Of a DNA stretch of 64,000 bases, positions 63,153 through 64,000 are shown piece by piece. Source of the stretch: Limnohabitans curvus (lineage in GTDB: Bacteria > Pseudomonadota > Gammaproteobacteria > Burkholderiales > Burkholderiaceae_C); the NCBI RefSeq assembly GCF_003063475.1, contig NZ_NESP01000001.1, forward strand, positions 744,001-808,000, written 5' to 3'. The notes under the pieces were generated by a model. It did not search any database. It saw only the letters and a program-made list of their open reading frames with translations, and was not told where the DNA came from. Position 1 is the first letter of the stretch, and every line of letters starts with the position of its first letter. The position numbers were made by a program, and so were the translations under genes.

Positions 63153-64000
63153 CTGACATCCTCACCGTCACGATGAACCCCGCCTTGGATGTGCTGACCA
63201 CCATCGACCAGGTCAGCCACACCCACAAGATGCGCTGCGGCGCGGTGCTCAAGCACCCGGGCGGTGGCGGCGTGAACGTCGCGCGTGTGCTGCACCGCTT
63301 GGGCGCGAACTGCGTGGCTTTGTATATGGCAGGCGGCGTCACCGGCGAGCGCCATCACAAGTTGATGAGCACTGAGAAAGTGCGCTGCCATGTGATGCCT
63401 ATTGCCGAAGAAACGCGCGAGAGTTTTTCGGTCCACGAAACATCGAGTGGCAACGACTTTCGCTTTGTATTGCCCGGCCCTCAGGTGTCAGCCGCTGAAG
63501 TTGAGGCGTGCTTTGACTATGTGGCGCAGCACCTGCCCAAACAATTTTTGGTCATCAGCGGTGGTTTAGCACCTGGGGTACCCACTGATTTTTATGCGCG
63601 CTTGGCTGCTTTGGCCAAGCAGCACGGCGTTCGGGTGGTGTTAGACACCAACGGCCCAGCGTTGGCCCAAGCACTGAAGGTCGGCGTGTATTTGTTCAAG
63701 CCTAGCTTGCGTGAGCTGCGCGACCTGACAGGTCAACCTTTGCCTGATGCAACCTCACAAATCGCCGCAGCTCAGCAACTGGTCCAAAGTAAACAGGCTG
63801 AAATTGTGGCTGTTTCATTAGGTGCAGATGGCGCCATGGTGGTCAGTGCTGACGCGCAATGGCACGCCAAAAGTATCCAAGTGAATGTAAAGACCACCAT
63901 TGGCGCGGGTGACAGCTTTGTGGCAGGAATGGTCTGGTCCCTGGGTAGAGGCAGTCACTTGACCGAGGCTTTTCAGTTCGCCATGGCCGCAGGAGCGGCC
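63149..64000 (+). CDS. PfkB-family 1-phosphofructokinase or 6-phosphofructokinase, 3' end missing
   Basis: The frame is open for 284 codons and leaves the window. It has the PfkB start ILTVTMNPALDVLTTIDQV, the substrate loop HPGGGGVNVARVLHRLG, DTNGPALAQAL and the catalytic TTIGAGDSFVAGMVWSLG near residue 262. This matches the FruK/LacC/PfkB group; 6-phosphofructokinase 2 is the other reading. Without fruA/fruB next to it the sugar cannot be assigned. Translation is coupled to the DUF2127 gene. Confidence 0.88.
   Translation, partial: MTDILTVTMNPALDVLTTIDQVSHTHKMRCGAVLKHPGGGGVNVARVLHRLGANCVALYMAGGVTGERHHKLMSTEKVRCHVMPIAEETRESFSVHETSSGNDFRFVLPGPQVSAAEVEACFDYVAQHLPKQFLVISGGLAPGVPTDFYARLAALAKQHGVRVVLDTNGPALAQALKVGVYLFKPSLRELRDLTGQPLPDATSQIAAAQQLVQSKQAEIVAVSLGADGAMVVSADAQWHAKSIQVNVKTTIGAGDSFVAGMVWSLGRGSHLTEAFQFAMAAGAA

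Overview
The window is one continuous, densely packed bacterial chromosome segment. Nearly every gene has a clear homologue family, and many stop/start codons overlap. Gene content and order point to a betaproteobacterium of the Burkholderiales, most likely a Comamonadaceae member of the Limnohabitans/Rhodoferax kind. The supporting features are a lithotrophic sox cluster, the lepA-lepB-rnc-era-recO-pdxJ-acpS-nagZ block, the yceD-rpmF-plsX-fabHDG-acpP-fabF block, a hemC-hemD-hemX-hemY block, a Bug-type binding protein and a pyrB-pyrX pair. The taxon is an inference from gene content, not from a marker search.

Region 1 (1-10.2 kb) is a sulfur-oxidation island. Leftward: an MBL-fold hydrolase (SoxH-like), a periplasmic thioredoxin (SoxW-like), a Crp/Fnr regulator, a small cytochrome c, then soxC-soxD-soxY-soxZ-soxA and the first codons of a further exported protein (probably soxX). 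Rightward: a YeeE/YedE transporter, then flavocytochrome c sulfide dehydrogenase (fccA, fccB) and an exported DsrE-like protein. Together these would oxidise thiosulfate and sulfide in the periplasm. A near-perfect FNR-type box lies between the two divergent arms.

Region 2 (10.2-13.6 kb) is regulatory. A tiny membrane protein gene and a winged-helix gene face each other. Each is preceded by the same 41-bp promoter element, so the two copies form a 38/41 inverted repeat. Next comes a leftward operon of an ArsR-family repressor, a MASE1-like histidine kinase and a FixJ-like response regulator. The repressor has a lysine-rich histone-H1-like tail and cysteines placed as in persulfide sensors.

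Region 3 (13.6-28.6 kb) is housekeeping: yqgE-ruvX-pyrR-pyrB-pyrX-plsC leftward, photolyase, rubredoxin, thiD-like, hemL, a DUF6172 protein, rhlE, purH, fis, dusB and a YqaA membrane protein. Region 4 (28.7-33.5 kb) holds a decayed ORF6N gene, lysS, a Bug-type binding protein, two small proteins and nagZ. Region 5 (33.5-48.7 kb) is the long leftward acpS...lepA block, a structured ~410-bp noncoding stretch, a DegP-type protease and the fatty-acid/phospholipid block. The rpoE-rseA-rseB genes that relatives often carry between fabF and the protease are absent here. Region 6 (48.7-64 kb) holds maf, an RsmI-like methyltransferase, an SppA-type peptidase, a Rieske protein, a gph-like phosphatase, rluC, rne with a ~560-nt leader, the hem block, argH, a DUF2127 membrane protein and a truncated PfkB-family kinase.

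No tRNA, rRNA, CRISPR array, intact insertion sequence or prophage was seen. The most interesting items are the duplicated promoter element at 10.2/10.9 kb, the H1-tailed ArsR repressor, the hairpin-rich noncoding stretch before lepA, the rne leader, the YqgE tandem-repeat insertion, the decayed ORF6N gene and the non-ATG hemC start.
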